The position numbers were made by a program, and so were the translations under genes. Below, piece after piece: positions 35,728 through 46,812 of a stretch of DNA of 64,000 nt (its first letter is position 1; each line of letters opens with the position of its first letter). The notes beneath the pieces were generated by a model that ran no database searches, was not told the origin of the DNA, and was given only the letters and a program-made list of their open reading frames with translations. Source of the stretch: Hemerocallis citrina (Eukaryota > Streptophyta > Magnoliopsida > Asparagales > Asphodelaceae); the NCBI GenBank assembly GCA_017893485.1, contig CM030366.1, forward strand, positions 187,347,947-187,411,946, given 5' to 3'.

Positions 35728-36834
35728 TGTAATACCCTGATTTTTCATTTAATGAAAAATTATTTATTTTTTTGCACGTAGTGTGCACGTGCAATATTTT
35801 AGTTGAATTACAATCTTATAATTATTTTTGTGATGTGTATAAATATTTAAATATGTATTTTCAAATTATTTTATGTACAAAAGTCTTTCTTTAAATAAAT
35901 AGAAAGCCTTATTTTAAAGCCTTTTTCTTAAAGCCCAAAATGTATTTTTATTTATTTTTACTATTTTGGCCCATAAAACTAAGCCAATGGATTAATTTAT
36001 TTAAAAATTCTATTTTATTTTTTATGTAAAAATCAAATGCACAATTTTTGGCCTAGTTGTTTGCACGTGCACTACACGTACACGTGCAAGAGCACTTCCT
36101 TAGGCAAGGCCGGGTACACTTCTTTTGGAGGGAGATTCAAAAGTTTAGTGGTGGTCATGGTGTGGTAGTTATTTGAATGTGGGTAGTTGTGATAACTCCT
36201 ACTCTCATCCTAGCCCTCCATCCTACAACCAACTAGCCAATCCTAGCCCTCCATTCTAGTTGATTTCTGGTATAAATACCCCCTCCCATGGCTAGTTATT
36301 TTGTGCTTATTATCCCTTCCAAATCTATAGTCTAATTAGTAGTAGTTTGAGAGTTAAAAAGATTGAGTGGTGAGTGGTTTGTGCTTGCATTCTACCAAGG
36401 AGGAGAAGGGCCGGCTAGGAGCTTTCGGTGGTGCTTGTGGAACTTGTGCGCGCATCATCTAGGAGGAGGTGCATCTCATTTGCAAAGGACTTAGTTGCTA
36501 TTGTGTTTGTTCTCTCCATATAAGGTGGGTTTGATTTTCCTTATTTCTAAAGTAGAAATGCTTGTTAGAATGAATGAATGATAGTAGGTTTAATTTTCCG
36601 TATTAGGAATCATGCTAGTACTATACTGAAAGAATGATGCATGAAAAATACTAATAAGAGTATACTCCTAATTGGAAAATTGACCTATAAATGGATTGGA
36701 ATGTGAGTATGCAGATCTGATTAAGTAAAAATCTAAGTTGGTAGGGATTAAATATAGCCATGAAGGTGTAATTGGCTAATAAAGAGATTAGTGGCATTAA
36801 TTGTTGAGAAATGTCGAGAAAGAATCTTTCGGGT

Positions 36835-37570
36835 AAGTCGACTTAGGACCTTGTAAGTCGACTTATGTGCTCATTTAAGTCGACTGGTGCTTTTATAAGT
36901 CAACTTCTTGCTTGAAATCATGGATGTTTTCCCCTGGACAGTCGACTTACTCTAGTATAAGTTGACTGGTACTGATGCATTTTTATAAACTCGAATGTTC
37001 TACTCTTTTGAAAATACATGAGACTTTATAAAGATAATTTGGGAATTGTTGCATGAAATAAAATGTGATTTGAGAATAAAAGGTGTGATCAGAACTATGA
37101 TTTTGATATGTGTATTTTTGGAAAATTATACCTTGCAAAAGAACTAGAAATGAGGAAGATTAGTATAGTAAAGATTGAAGTGACATTATAGATGTATGAA
37201 AATATGAATTATGAATATTCGTTAGTACTTCTCATTTTGAGAACAATGTGATAACCATGAAATGTGAATTATTCTTGTTGAAGAATAACGTGACAAAATA
37301 TGATGTGTGATTCCTTAATTTGAGATTTTTAAACTGTTCAGTCGACCGAATGTGTGTAGCAGTCGACTGTATAGAACTTGAGAAATTACATAATTGAACT
37401 CCGCAAAACAGACGACTGTGTTGAACGACAGTCGACTGTCCTGTGATTGATAATTGAATTGGAACACTGCAGAACAGCCGACTGCCATGTGCAGCAGTCG
37501 ACTCTCCCGAGTGGTTATGAAGAACTTGAATTGACTGAACAAGTCAACTGGAAGAGATCCAAGTCGACTG
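36835..37570. repeat. Cluster of paired AGTCGACT palindromes (LTR of Tekay-like element)
   Basis: Ten-base words of the form NAGTCGACTN occur at 36835, 36855, 36877, 36897, 36939, 36959, 37339, 37360, 37409, 37429, 37475, 37495, 37541 and 37561. Partners start 20-22 bp apart, with an unrelated 10-12 bp between them. Some copies carry one or two changes (for example AGTCAACT, AGACGACT). Confidence 0.9.
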
Positions 37571-38079
37571 TCCAGAGTGTTTTGTTATGTCAGAGAACAT
37601 TATTCTGTTTATTTTGAAGATTGTGAACCTTATGGTGGGTGTTGATAAACTCTATTTGTTGCTGCATGAATTTACAAGAAATGAATCATAGTTTTGAATT
37701 GAGAATTTACATGAAATGAATCATAGATTCGAATTGAGCATTACATGAATATGAAAGCTAAGATCATGATATGCTGAGGCAATGAAAAATGAACTCATGA
37801 GCTGGGAATGCTCAGATTATGTTAGAATTTGTGAATTGGAATTGAAATGAAAGAGTAGCTAAGTCTCCCCCGGCAATTGGAAAGAAATTGAAATGAATTA
37901 TTGAAAAGAAAGACCAAGGTTGGTCATGTTGAAATGAATGAATAAGTCCGGTTTAGTGGAGAGGCTAACTCTAGAGATTTGATTTTGTTCATGATTCTAA
38001 TAAAAACTAAGGATTAGTATATAGTGGAGAAGTGATGAAAGTAGGAGAAAAACACGAGTGAGGGCCATCGAATTTGCGG

Positions 38080-38340
38080 CGGAGAGTATTTCACAGGTTC
38101 TTCATGATGAGTCGTGACATGACGTGGATACGGCTCCAGGGTACCGTGGCGGCGGAGAGTATTTTACAGGTTCTTCACGATGCGTCGTGACATGACGTGG
38201 ATGCTGCTCCAGGGTACCGTCCCGGTGGTGACATTTGTGGGATGTTTGGTGACTGCATGAGGATCGTGTGCCATGAAGGAGGCTGAATTGCCACAGATTC
38301 TTCACGATGAGTCGTGACATGACGTGGGATTCCCCTCCAG
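38080..38340. repeat. Minisatellite in Tekay-like LTR
   Basis: Approximate tandem units of about 70 bp contain GCGGAGAGTATTT.ACAGG, TTCTTCA.GATG.GTCGTGAC and ATGACGTGGAT.C..CTCCAGGGTACCG. There are two good copies and one partial copy. Confidence 0.85.
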
Positions 38341-38961
38341 GTTTTCTGTACACGTGCTTGCACTCATAGATCATCTAGGATACCTACCGTAGTTACAGTA
38401 GTAGATTAAGTCATGGCGAGGGATTGAACCCTACAAAGATGAAGAACGATTAAGTGCTTGCCCTCGGACCTATGTAGTATGGGATGCATAGAATCCGAAC
38501 AAGTGCGCATTAGTGTCATGTAACATAAATAACTGCATTAAGGACTAAGTGCACAATCACAACACGACATCAATAGGGTAGTCCCTTTTGTTTGAATGTG
38601 ACAAGTTTGTGTTTGTTAAATATGGAAAATTAAGTTATACTATTTCCGACATAGAGAGGATGGCCGTGTATAATGATCGTCAGTTGAATAAACTGACGTA
38701 CCCATAGTCTTATATGCAGGTAAATGGCATGTTAAAGGTTAAAGAGGAATGGATGCTTAAAGATTATACCATGTTGTTGTATATTTATTTAATTGTTGTA
38801 AATTTTACTTCCGCTGTGCAAATGAAAAGTATAATAAATGATGTAAAATCTGATGTAAAGAGAAAAGTTTTAATTTCCTTGTAAAATTGTACTAAAGAAA
38901 GTGAAAAGATCCTGTAGAACATCTCGAATTCAGTGTATTTGGGATTCGGGGCATTACAGAG

Positions 38962-38973
38962 TGGTATCAGAGG
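38962..38973 (+). other. Primer binding site of Tekay-like element
   Basis: TGGTATCAGAGG lies 3 bp after the LTR end. It is complementary to the 3' end of initiator-Met tRNA, the usual primer for plant gypsy elements. Confidence 0.88.
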
Positions 38974-39129
38974 CACGCTTTCTACGCTTTCCACACTTGT
39001 ACAAATTTATAAGGAACGACACCCTAGAAGTGGACATTAGAGTGTGTGTTTGAGTCTAGAGATTTAAATGTAAGTGACTTACATTTGTGTTGCTCTATGA
39101 CTCATGCTTCTTCCTCCCTATTTTCTAAG

Positions 39130-39555
39130 ATGGCTGACCACTTCGACCCTGCTGGAGACGACGACTGGCATATCATTGAGGAAGAGTACCATCCTGGACA
39201 AGCTGATTCTGAGGACGAGTATCACTCTGGGCAAGCAGATTCTGACGGAGAAGAATGACCTGAATCCCGAGAGATCACCCCACCTCTGGATTCATCTGAT
39301 GACTCTTCTTCTGATGAAGAAGAAGAACCAGTTCCAAATAGTCTTGTGACTTCTCTTCAGAGGCAGGTAAAGACACTGCGAGAGAGAGTCGGATTGTTGG
39401 AGGCTCAGTTGGCGAAACGGAAGGACGACTTTTCTGTTCTCAGTCATCGAGTATGGGAACTTGAGAAGAGAAAGAACCTGACAGATGTGCTGAAGGATGA
39501 AGTTGATGAACTACGGGGAGAACTTCGAGAAGCGAAGAGGAACTGTAGGAGTTAG
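39130..39555 (+). pseudogene. Pre-gag ORF: acidic protein with coiled coil, one stop
   Basis: An open frame between the primer site and gag starts at ATG 39130. It encodes a very acidic first half with a repeated YHPGQADSEDE/YHSGQADSDGE motif, then a Ser/Asp/Glu run, then a clear heptad-rich stretch (LQRQVKTLRERVGLLEAQL...) and a Lys/Arg/Glu tail, ending TAG at 39553-39555. A single TGA at 39256-39258 interrupts an otherwise continuous 142-codon frame. It does not resemble gag or pol. Its position and composition suggest a structural or regulatory leader protein of the element; function unknown. Confidence 0.72.
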
Positions 39556-39679
39556 ATTGTTGTAGCTTCTATTTTCTTCCATTCTGATGTTAAGAAATGT
39601 TTTTAATTTGAATGTATAAAGTTTGGAATTCAATGAAATGCAAGTTGATTTAAAATTCTTGTCTTATACTTCGAATTTA

Positions 39680-40685
39680 ATGGATCCTTTGCATCAGAAT
39701 ATGTCGAGAAGAGGAGCTAGGAATGGGGAAGGTTTGGATCTGGAGACAGAACTTGCAAGAGTCTATCAGACGCTTAATGCAGTGGCTATGAACCAAGGAA
39801 GGGGGCCGGTGAATCCAGTGCCCGAGGCAATTAAGCTAGTGGAATCATTCAAGAGAATGAAACCACCTGTATTCGAGGGAAAGTCAGACCCAGATGCGGC
39901 TGAAAACTGGATTCAGCAAGTGGAGACAATCTTTGAGGTGTTGGAGACACCGGAAGGCAGTAAGGTCAAGTTGGCGACTTTGCAACTGGAGAAGGATGCG
40001 GCTGTTTGGTGGCAGTCGATGAAGAGGACCATGGGAGGCATAGTGCTTGGCTGGGAGGAATTTCTGGAAGAATTTCGCAGTCACTATTTCCCCTCCGACG
40101 TTCAAGAGAAGAAGGCTATGGAGTTTCTGTCACTTCAGCAAGGCAGCATGTCGGTGAGAGCGTATGAGACCAAGTTTACTCAGCTCTCTAGGTATGCTCC
40201 AGAACTAGTGATGGATGAGGCGAAGAAGGCTCGTAAGTTCGAGCATGGGCTGAGACCAAGCTTGAGATCCCGGATGATACCTCTTGGTATCAGGCGATTC
40301 GACAAGTTGGTCAAGAGGGCAGCAGCGACGGAGGTAGATATGGAGCAGTTCCAAGTTGTTCAGAACCGGAGGAACAACTGGCAGTCCGGAAAGAGGCCCG
40401 CACATTCTGGGAGTTTTCAGGGGCAACCATCTGCACAGAGGTTCAAACCGACAGGGGCGAACGCTGTTAGTGTGGCTGGTGGACCTGGGAACAATGTGGT
40501 GAGACCTCCTGCGGTGACTTGCTTCAACTGTGGTGAGACGGGACATTTCATGTCTCAATGCTCCAAGCCACGAAATGTCATCCGTGGGGGATCAACACAG
40601 CAGAATGGGAAGAGACCGTACCAATCAGGGCGAGTATTTGCCTTGACGGAGGCTGATGCTGATGAGGTTGATCATGTCATCTCTG
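39680..40685 (+). CDS. Tekay-like gag (capsid and nucleocapsid)
   Basis: A long open frame is available from 39623; the likely starts are ATG 39680 or 39701. It contains the retrotransposon gag domain (PPVFEGKSDPDAAENWI, LEKDAAVWWQ, WEEFLEEFRSHYFP, RAYETKFTQLSRYAP, FEHGLRPSLR) and one CCHC knuckle (CFNCGETGHFMSQC) near residue 300. The exon is taken to end at the GT at 40686. If unspliced, the frame stops at TAG 40703-40705, giving gag alone. No internal lesions. Confidence 0.85.
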
Positions 40686-40775
40686 GTACGAGGGCTGATG
40701 TTTAGTGGTTTTTGTCATTTCTTCTTCCCGTTCATATTGTGAAACTGTTATGTAATGATGTGTATTATGTAACAG
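40686..40775 (+). other. Putative intron between gag and protease
   Basis: A 90-bp T-rich segment begins GTACGAGG and ends TTATGTAACAG. It carries an in-frame TAG at 40703. Removing it joins ...HVIS-G to GELYLNGMKAVVLFDTG with a clean Gly codon (G|GC). That matches the usual gag-to-protease linker of such elements, which lacks the roughly 30 codons encoded by this segment. The length is a multiple of three. Confidence 0.65.
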
Positions 40776-41343
40776 GCGAACTTTATCTTAATGGAATGAA
40801 AGCTGTTGTGTTATTCGATACTGGATCCTCTCATACTTTTGTGTCCCCTAAATTTGCTAAAGTGTTAGGAGTTGAACCGAATATTTTTCCAGGCAAGATC
40901 TTAGCAGTAGCTACTCCGTCAGGGGAAACTTTGACCACTGATCGGTATTATGCTGATTGCGAGATTGTAATTGGAGATCGAGTCTTTGGCATTGATCTGA
41001 TCGAGCTGACTATCTTGGGAGTCGATGTTATCATTGGCATTGATTGGATGTCGGTGTACAGTGCAAGCATCGAGTGCAAGACCAAGACAGTAACAGTGAA
41101 GGCTCCAGGTGGACCTGAAGTCACTTTCCAAGGGAAGCAGAAGTGTTCTAAGCTGGTGGCAACTATCCGCAAGAAAGAGACTCCTGTGGAAGTGCAAGGG
41201 ATTCCTGTGGTTCGGGACTATCCGACTGTGTTCTTGGATGATTTTCCTGGGTTACCCCCGCATCGTGATGTAGAGTTCAGCATCACTGTTCAACCGGGAA
41301 GTGCACCCATTTCTGAGGCACCATATAGGATGGCTCCAGTGGA
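40776..41343 (+). CDS. Tekay-like protease, truncated before reverse transcriptase
   Basis: The retropepsin has catalytic VLFDTGSSHTF, the flap-side GETLTTDRYY block and VIIGIDWM, followed by the linker VVRDYPTVFLDDFPGLPPHRDVEF typical of the start of gypsy reverse transcriptase. The element sequence ends at EAPYRMAPVE; the following codons to the stop at 41377 belong to copia 2 sequence. There is no stop within the protease. Confidence 0.85.
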
Positions 41344-41598
41344 ACAGGATACATCCGAGCCTTTAATTGCCTCTTAGAAAGAGGATGGCTCTCCATCCTC
41401 TGTTAAAAGACAGTATGCAACATTGCTCTTCGTAACATGCTCCGTGTGCCATGCTGGCGGTCTTCTCTCACGACTTGACCTACGAACTTCTGGAGCTTCA
41501 GATTTAATTAGTTCTTATACCTCGCGCTCTGGTGTTGCTTTAGAAGAAATTAGATCTTAGTCTGTTTTATCTTCTATCTGAACTGTAGTCTTGGGGGA
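41344..41598 (-). pseudogene. Copia 2 polyprotein piece between integrase and reverse transcriptase
   Basis: On the minus strand this reads a copia linker: an NSPKTTVQIEDKTD block, RRSSRERRPPAWH and NVAYCLLTEDGEPSSF followed by a stop and EAIKGSDVS. It continues the integrase side at 42105 across the GC-rich insertion and stops at the gypsy junction. Confidence 0.75.
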
Positions 41599-42104
41599 GT
41601 TGGTATCGGGTCCTATCAGGTCGAGTCATCCACTATCCGGACCCGGACCCGGTACCTCACTGGTCTAAAAATTACACCCGGACCCGGACCCGGACTTGTG
41701 AGAACCGGGTCCAGGTCTGGGTTTGGGTCCTTGTTAAAAAAAATCTACCTGTCGGGTCTGGTAGCGGGGAATAAATATTTGCACTTATATATTTTTGCAC
41801 CCGATACCCTACGGTTCCAACAATTTTTGCACTTAAGTACAAGAATAAATATTATATTTACACATCTATCTTCAGCAATTACTATTTACATGTATATCCC
41901 TATAACCCGATTAATCAAATTCCACATTTTTTAGGGTATTTTTAACGGATTTGGTCCAAGTCGGTTCTATTTTGAGCGGACCCAGACCTGAACCCGAAAG
42001 TACATCGGGTTTTATTTTAGGACCCCGGGCCCGTATAGATTGGGTCGGTTCCGATCCAATGCCGGGTCCGGGTTAGGTCCGGGTCGGATCCGGGTATCAG
42101 GTAA
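41599..42104. mobile_element. GC-rich insertion with CGGACCCG repeats, hAT-like
   Basis: About 500 bp split the copia 2 coding sequence. Both ends are dense in GGACCCGG/CCGGGTCC words and begin or end near TATCGGGTCC and GGATCCGGGTATC, similar in style to the subterminal zones of the hAT element at 1187-4928. Exact ends and an 8-bp duplication could not be fixed. Non-coding. Confidence 0.5.
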
Positions 42105-44243
42105 TTGTGACAGTGCTAGTCTTTGGATTATCCTTTGACGTGCTATCACTTCCATCTTTCTTGTGTAGCTGATCTTCTATAAAGATCACATCCATGCTGG
42201 AAAAAACCTTGTGGGTAGTGGGAACCCACAGGCAATATCCCTTCACACTATCAACGTACCCCAAGACCATGCACTTCCATGATTTTGGATCCAGCTTCCT
42301 TCTCTCTTGGGCATTGTACATCACATAAGCAGGACACCCAAACCAATATAAAGTAGAGTAATCTGCCGGCTTGCCAGTCCATATCTCCATCAGTGTCTTC
42401 AGCTCAATTGCCATTGATGGCGAACGATTTATAATATAACATGCGGTTTTGGCTGCTTCTGTCCAAGAAGAGGTGGGTTGACCAGCAGTCCACAACATAG
42501 TTCTCATCCTTTATGCAAGAGTCTCATTCATCTGCTCTGCCATGCCATTTTATTGAGGTGTGTATGTGAATGTGAATTGGCTTTTGATACCTTCTCGCTT
42601 ACAAAGTGCAAGAAACTCGTCGTATGTATACTCCTTTCCATTATCTGTCCTCAAGCACTTGATCTTCTTCCCTGATTCAAGTTTCACCTGCACTTTAAAG
42701 TCTTTGAACACTAGAAACACATCCGACTTCCTCTTGATTGGATACACCCACAATCTTCTGGAATAATCATTAATGAAAGACACAAAGTACTTTGCTCCTC
42801 CTAGGGACATTTTCGGTGATTCCCAGACATCAGAATGAATCAAGTCTAGAATGCATTTACTTCTGGATTCAGATATGCTGAACTGCAATCTATGTTGCTT
42901 ACTTGTAACACAATGCTCACAAAATGGTAGATTCACCGATTTGAGCCCTAGAAGCAGCTTCCGGTCGGAGAGAATCTTCAAACCGCGTTTCGACATATGG
43001 CCTAGTTTGGGATGCCACATCATTGTTGACTCTTCTCCCTTGTTGGTCGATGCGACACATGCATCAACATCCTGTAGTGTTTCTCCATTAAGCATGAATA
43101 GATTTGATGTGATCTTTTCTGCTTCACGATCACAAGCGCACCTCTGACAATTTTCATGACCGCATTTTTGTTATGGGTCTTGCTTCCAAGATTATCTATT
43201 TTTCCCCAAAGAAAATAGATTCTTCCTCAAGCCCTTCACGTACCGTACCTCCTAGATGTGCGAACCGTACCATCAAACATTTTTAGATTGATAGTACCAA
43301 TACCAACGATTTCCAAAGCATGATCATCGCCCATGTGTACAGATGCTCCTGAGATTGGTTCGTATGTGTGGTACCAATCTCTCCAAGAAGTCATGTGCCA
43401 TGTTGCTCCTGAGTCTAGTAACTAGATGTAAGAGAATTGCTTTCTGCCTCCAACCACCATTGTTGCCTCGCTGTATAGAACTTCTCCATCATACCGAGTA
43501 CTCGCCACATTTCCTTGAGCATTTGATAACTCAGGGTCTCCACTCTTCTTCTTGTACCAACAATTCTTTTTGAAGTGTCATTTCTTGCCACAATTGTGGC
43601 ACTTGTAAGTCTTATTACTTCTTGACTTTGATCTACCATGATTTTGACACCCACCGGGGTCACGTTTCGTTGATCTCCCTCTTATCACCGTCAAGTCTTC
43701 CACTTGCTGCAAACTTCCCTATCTTTCTTTCTTGTTTTTGCACCTAGTTTCTTCTTCCAAGTTAGCATCTGCAACTTCGTCGAAGACTAGATAGTCCGTC
43801 GGGATGTTGTTCATCAGGTTGATGATGAGTTAATCATATGAGTTAGGTAGACTTTGAAGTAGAAGCTCTGCACGTTCAGTTGACTCTATTTTGCAGTCCA
43901 TTGATGTACGTTGCGAAAATAGAGTATTCAGAGTGTTGATGTGGTCAGTCACCGATGTCGATTCCGCCGTTCGAAGAGTGTACAATCGCCTTTTTAAGAA
44001 GATTTTGTTGTGAAGTGACTTGGCCTCGTACAAGCATGTCCGAGTATCCCAAGTCTCCTTTGCTGTCTTCTTTTCAGCCACACTGGATAACACACCATCA
44101 GCTAATGCCAAGTGCAGATCGGCAATTGTGTTGCCGTCCATCTCGTTCCACAAGACGTCGTCGATGATCTCTGCTGGCCTATCTCCAATTGCTGCCAAGC
44201 AATTGTCATTTCTCAAGATTGCCTTGATGTTTATTTTTCTCAA
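42105..44243 (-). pseudogene. Copia 2 gag-protease-integrase, broken
   Basis: Minus strand, from about 44243: a gag UBN2 region (WNEMDGNTIADLHLALADGVL, AKETWDT, LFSQRTSMDCKI), a CCHC-like knuckle near 43590, protease LLDSGATWHMTSW near 43400, GAG-pre-integrase (WHPKLGHMSKRG) and integrase (HSDVWESP, FINDYSRRLWVY, CLRTDNGKEY, FTYTPQ, WTEAAKTACYIINRSP) to 42105. Frames change several times, and stops lie for example at 43830, 43415, 42550 and in the NGMAEQ region. Reverse transcriptase is absent. Confidence 0.88.
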
Positions 44244-45844
44244 ACGAGAAATTACTCCCGTTGAATTCTCAACATCGAAATTTATTGTTGTCGATATTTC
44301 TGCTTCTCACCCCACAACCAAAGCTTTAATACCACTGTTAGGGAAGTTATGAGCAGAAGTTACCCACAACTAAAGTGAAATTCAGAAAGTGAAATTAAGG
44401 TGGACACAAATATTTTACGTGGAAAAACCACAAAGGAAACGGGGTAAAAACCACGGGCAAGGGTAATGAGATTTTATTATCAAAAATAAAAATTACAGTA
44501 CATTCCCTCTAATTATAAGGAGAGTACAATTTCCCTCTCTCTTATAATAGGAGAAACAACTATCTCACAAATTTTGAGACAAATACAAAGTAAACAAATT
44601 ATCTTTAAGGAAATACAATTTTATATCTTTTGAGAATACTCTTGCAATACTTTATTTTTTTCTTCCTTAATCTGTAGAACCCCGTATTTTCAAATATTAT
44701 TTTTATATTTGAAAATGAATTTAAATTTATTTTTGGAGATTTAATGAATATTTTAAGAAAAATTTATCTTTTGTACACGTGCAAAACACGTGCAAATGCT
44801 TTTATGAGAAGTGTGAAAATTTAGTTCTCTTTATGAAAAATCTTTATTTAATATTTGAGATTTAATTAGTATTTTTCCAGATTTTTCTGAAATTTATTGG
44901 AGCTATTTGCAATTTTTGGGAAAAGAAGGACCTTTTTGCAAAATTGACATTTTTAAGGGTTAAAGTGCAAAATGTATATTCTGGACGTTTTGAACAGTAT
45001 TAATTGAGATTTGGAATTTATATTTTCTTATAAATCCTAATTTAAATGAGTTTTGATGGAATTTCCAAAGAACGATCTATATATGTAAATTTGTATTTTG
45101 GAAAGGGTTGTTTTGCAAAGTTGCGGGTAAAACCCTAATTATCAATCCGGCATATATAAGAGATTTTTTCCCAGCCGTCATTGCTGATAAAATACTGAAT
45201 TTTGGGAGATTTATTTCGGTGGAGCAAGGAATTTTTGGATCTAGCAAAAGGAGGATTCTTTTGGGGACTATTCTCAAATTCTAAGGTGAGAGATATGAAA
45301 ATTGTTGTGTTGTTTGATTTATGTGAGATATATAAAAAATTGTTTTGTTGTTTGATGTATGTTTTGTTGTTTGATTTGATGTTTTGCATGAAAGAAACTT
45401 GTCTTGTTGTTGATCTATGTGTGCAAGTATCATTGATATATTGACTTGATGTTGGGAACAATTTAGATCTCGTAATGTGGTGTGAATCATGTGAATAATT
45501 GTGAATGAAATAGTAGATCTTTATTGTTAAAATTGTTTACTAAAGCATGTTGAGATTTGAGTATGAACATCTGGACATTAGATCCATAAATCAGATTTTG
45601 ATTTAGAATTATGAAAGAGAGTTAGATCTCGTAAAACCTTAAAGAAAGGATTTGTGATTTAGAACATGAGAACCTAAATTTTGACTTATTGATGTTTTGA
45701 GTGATATATACACATATACCTGATGAAGATTCGTTGAGATTTATTATTTTCCTGAATACGAACTATTTTCATAAGCATTGATCATTAGAAAGCTTCAGAA
45801 TTTGATTTTTGTAATCAGACCTAATTTTGAAATCTGTAGGCCGA

Positions 45845-46188
45845 AAGTCGACTGGCCTACTGTGCAGTCGACTGGTACGAGCCTGATATTTTATTTTAGA
45901 ATTGTTGAAAAAGTTGTTCTGGACAGTCGACCTATCTCATAGGCAGTCGACTGGTCCACTGAGGAATATTATTTTGTAAAATTTATTAGTCCTTTCTGGA
46001 CAGTCGACCTATGACCCTTTAAGTCGACTTGTATACTTAGAATATTTTTGAGAAGATCATTGGAATTTACCTCTGGTAAGTCGACTGATCCCTTTCTTAA
46101 GTCGACTGTTAAATGACTTAGTTTATTTTTGTAAAATCTTGAATTTGGTCCTCTGGACAGTTGACTTATCATCAGTATGAGTCGACTG
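45845..46188. repeat. Cluster of paired AGTCGACT palindromes (solo LTR)
   Basis: Pairs start at 45845/45865, 45924/45944, 46001/46021, 46078/46099 and 46158/46179, with spacing of 20-21 bp. Three of the five pairs are preceded by CTGGA. Confidence 0.9.
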
Positions 46189-46535
46189 ATACTGAAGGAC
46201 ATTTGTGAACTTTAGTGCTATTTCGAATGATTGGTTCTTCAGATAATTCAGTTAAGTATTAAGTTTGAGACTTTTAGTTGAGCCACTTTGTTTAGTGGAA
46301 CTTTAGTTTAGACCTTTTGAGTTTGAGTCTCTAGTGGTGTGTGACCCTAGTATACCGGTGTTGAGTTATTTGTTGAGGCCCACTGAGGCATTTCAGTTAT
46401 TTGAGTTTGAATTTAGGCCGGTAGGGTATATCACTCTAGGAGATTCGTTGAGTAAACCATTAACCCAAAATGATAAGGACAGGCACTAGTGGTGATATGA
46501 TGAACGGGAACGTGAGTCAAGAACCTCAGTACGGC

Positions 46536-46812
46536 TTTCGGTGTGGGACAATCTCCGGAATTATCACAGTAGATTATTAGTGGTGTGGGATGTGTCTCCG
46601 GAATTATCACAGTCATGTGGTGTGGGACAATCTCCGGAATTATCACGGTAACTACTTGTGGTGTGGGATTGATCTCCGGAATTATCGGAGTCGAGGTGAA
46701 GCACATGTGGTATATTGTGGTGACGTGTCAATGTTTCGGTGTGGGATGATCTCCGGAATTATTCAAGTGAAATATCTTGGGTGTGGGATCCATCTTCGGA
46801 ATTATCGGGCAT
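46536..46812. repeat. Minisatellite in solo LTR
   Basis: Six copies of a unit of about 40-70 bp contain GGTGTGGGA...ATCTCCGGAATTATC. It is unrelated in sequence to the array at the same relative place in the Tekay-like 5' LTR. Confidence 0.9.

Larger units (their letters stand above)
35728..38958 (+). repeat. Tekay-like 5' LTR (3,231 bp)
   Basis: It begins TGTAATACCCTG and ends GGGGCATTACA. A TATA box (TATAAATA, 36271-36278) fits its promoter. It contains paired AGTCGACT palindromes (36835-37570), a tandem array with about 70-bp units (about 38080-38330), a block GGGATTGAACCCTA (near 38420) shared with the other LTRs, and a hairpin CGTCAGTT-GAATA-AACTGACG (38678-38698). Confidence 0.9.
35728..41343 (+). 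mobile_element. Tekay/Del-like Ty3/gypsy element, 3' truncated
   Basis: It has a 3.2-kb 5' LTR, a Met-tRNA primer site, an extra ORF, gag, protease and the first residues before reverse transcriptase (EAPYRMAPVE), where it stops abruptly and copia 2 sequence begins. There is no 3' LTR. The gag (retrotransposon gag plus one CCHC) and protease (DTGSSHTF, IGIDWM) are typical of the Tekay/Del chromovirus branch. Related solo LTRs lie at 44673 and 50167. Confidence 0.87.

Noticed and set aside
46536..46812. Regular repeats with unique spacers, CRISPR-like at first sight
   Set aside because: Variable spacing and imperfect units inside a plant LTR; this is a minisatellite, not a CRISPR array.
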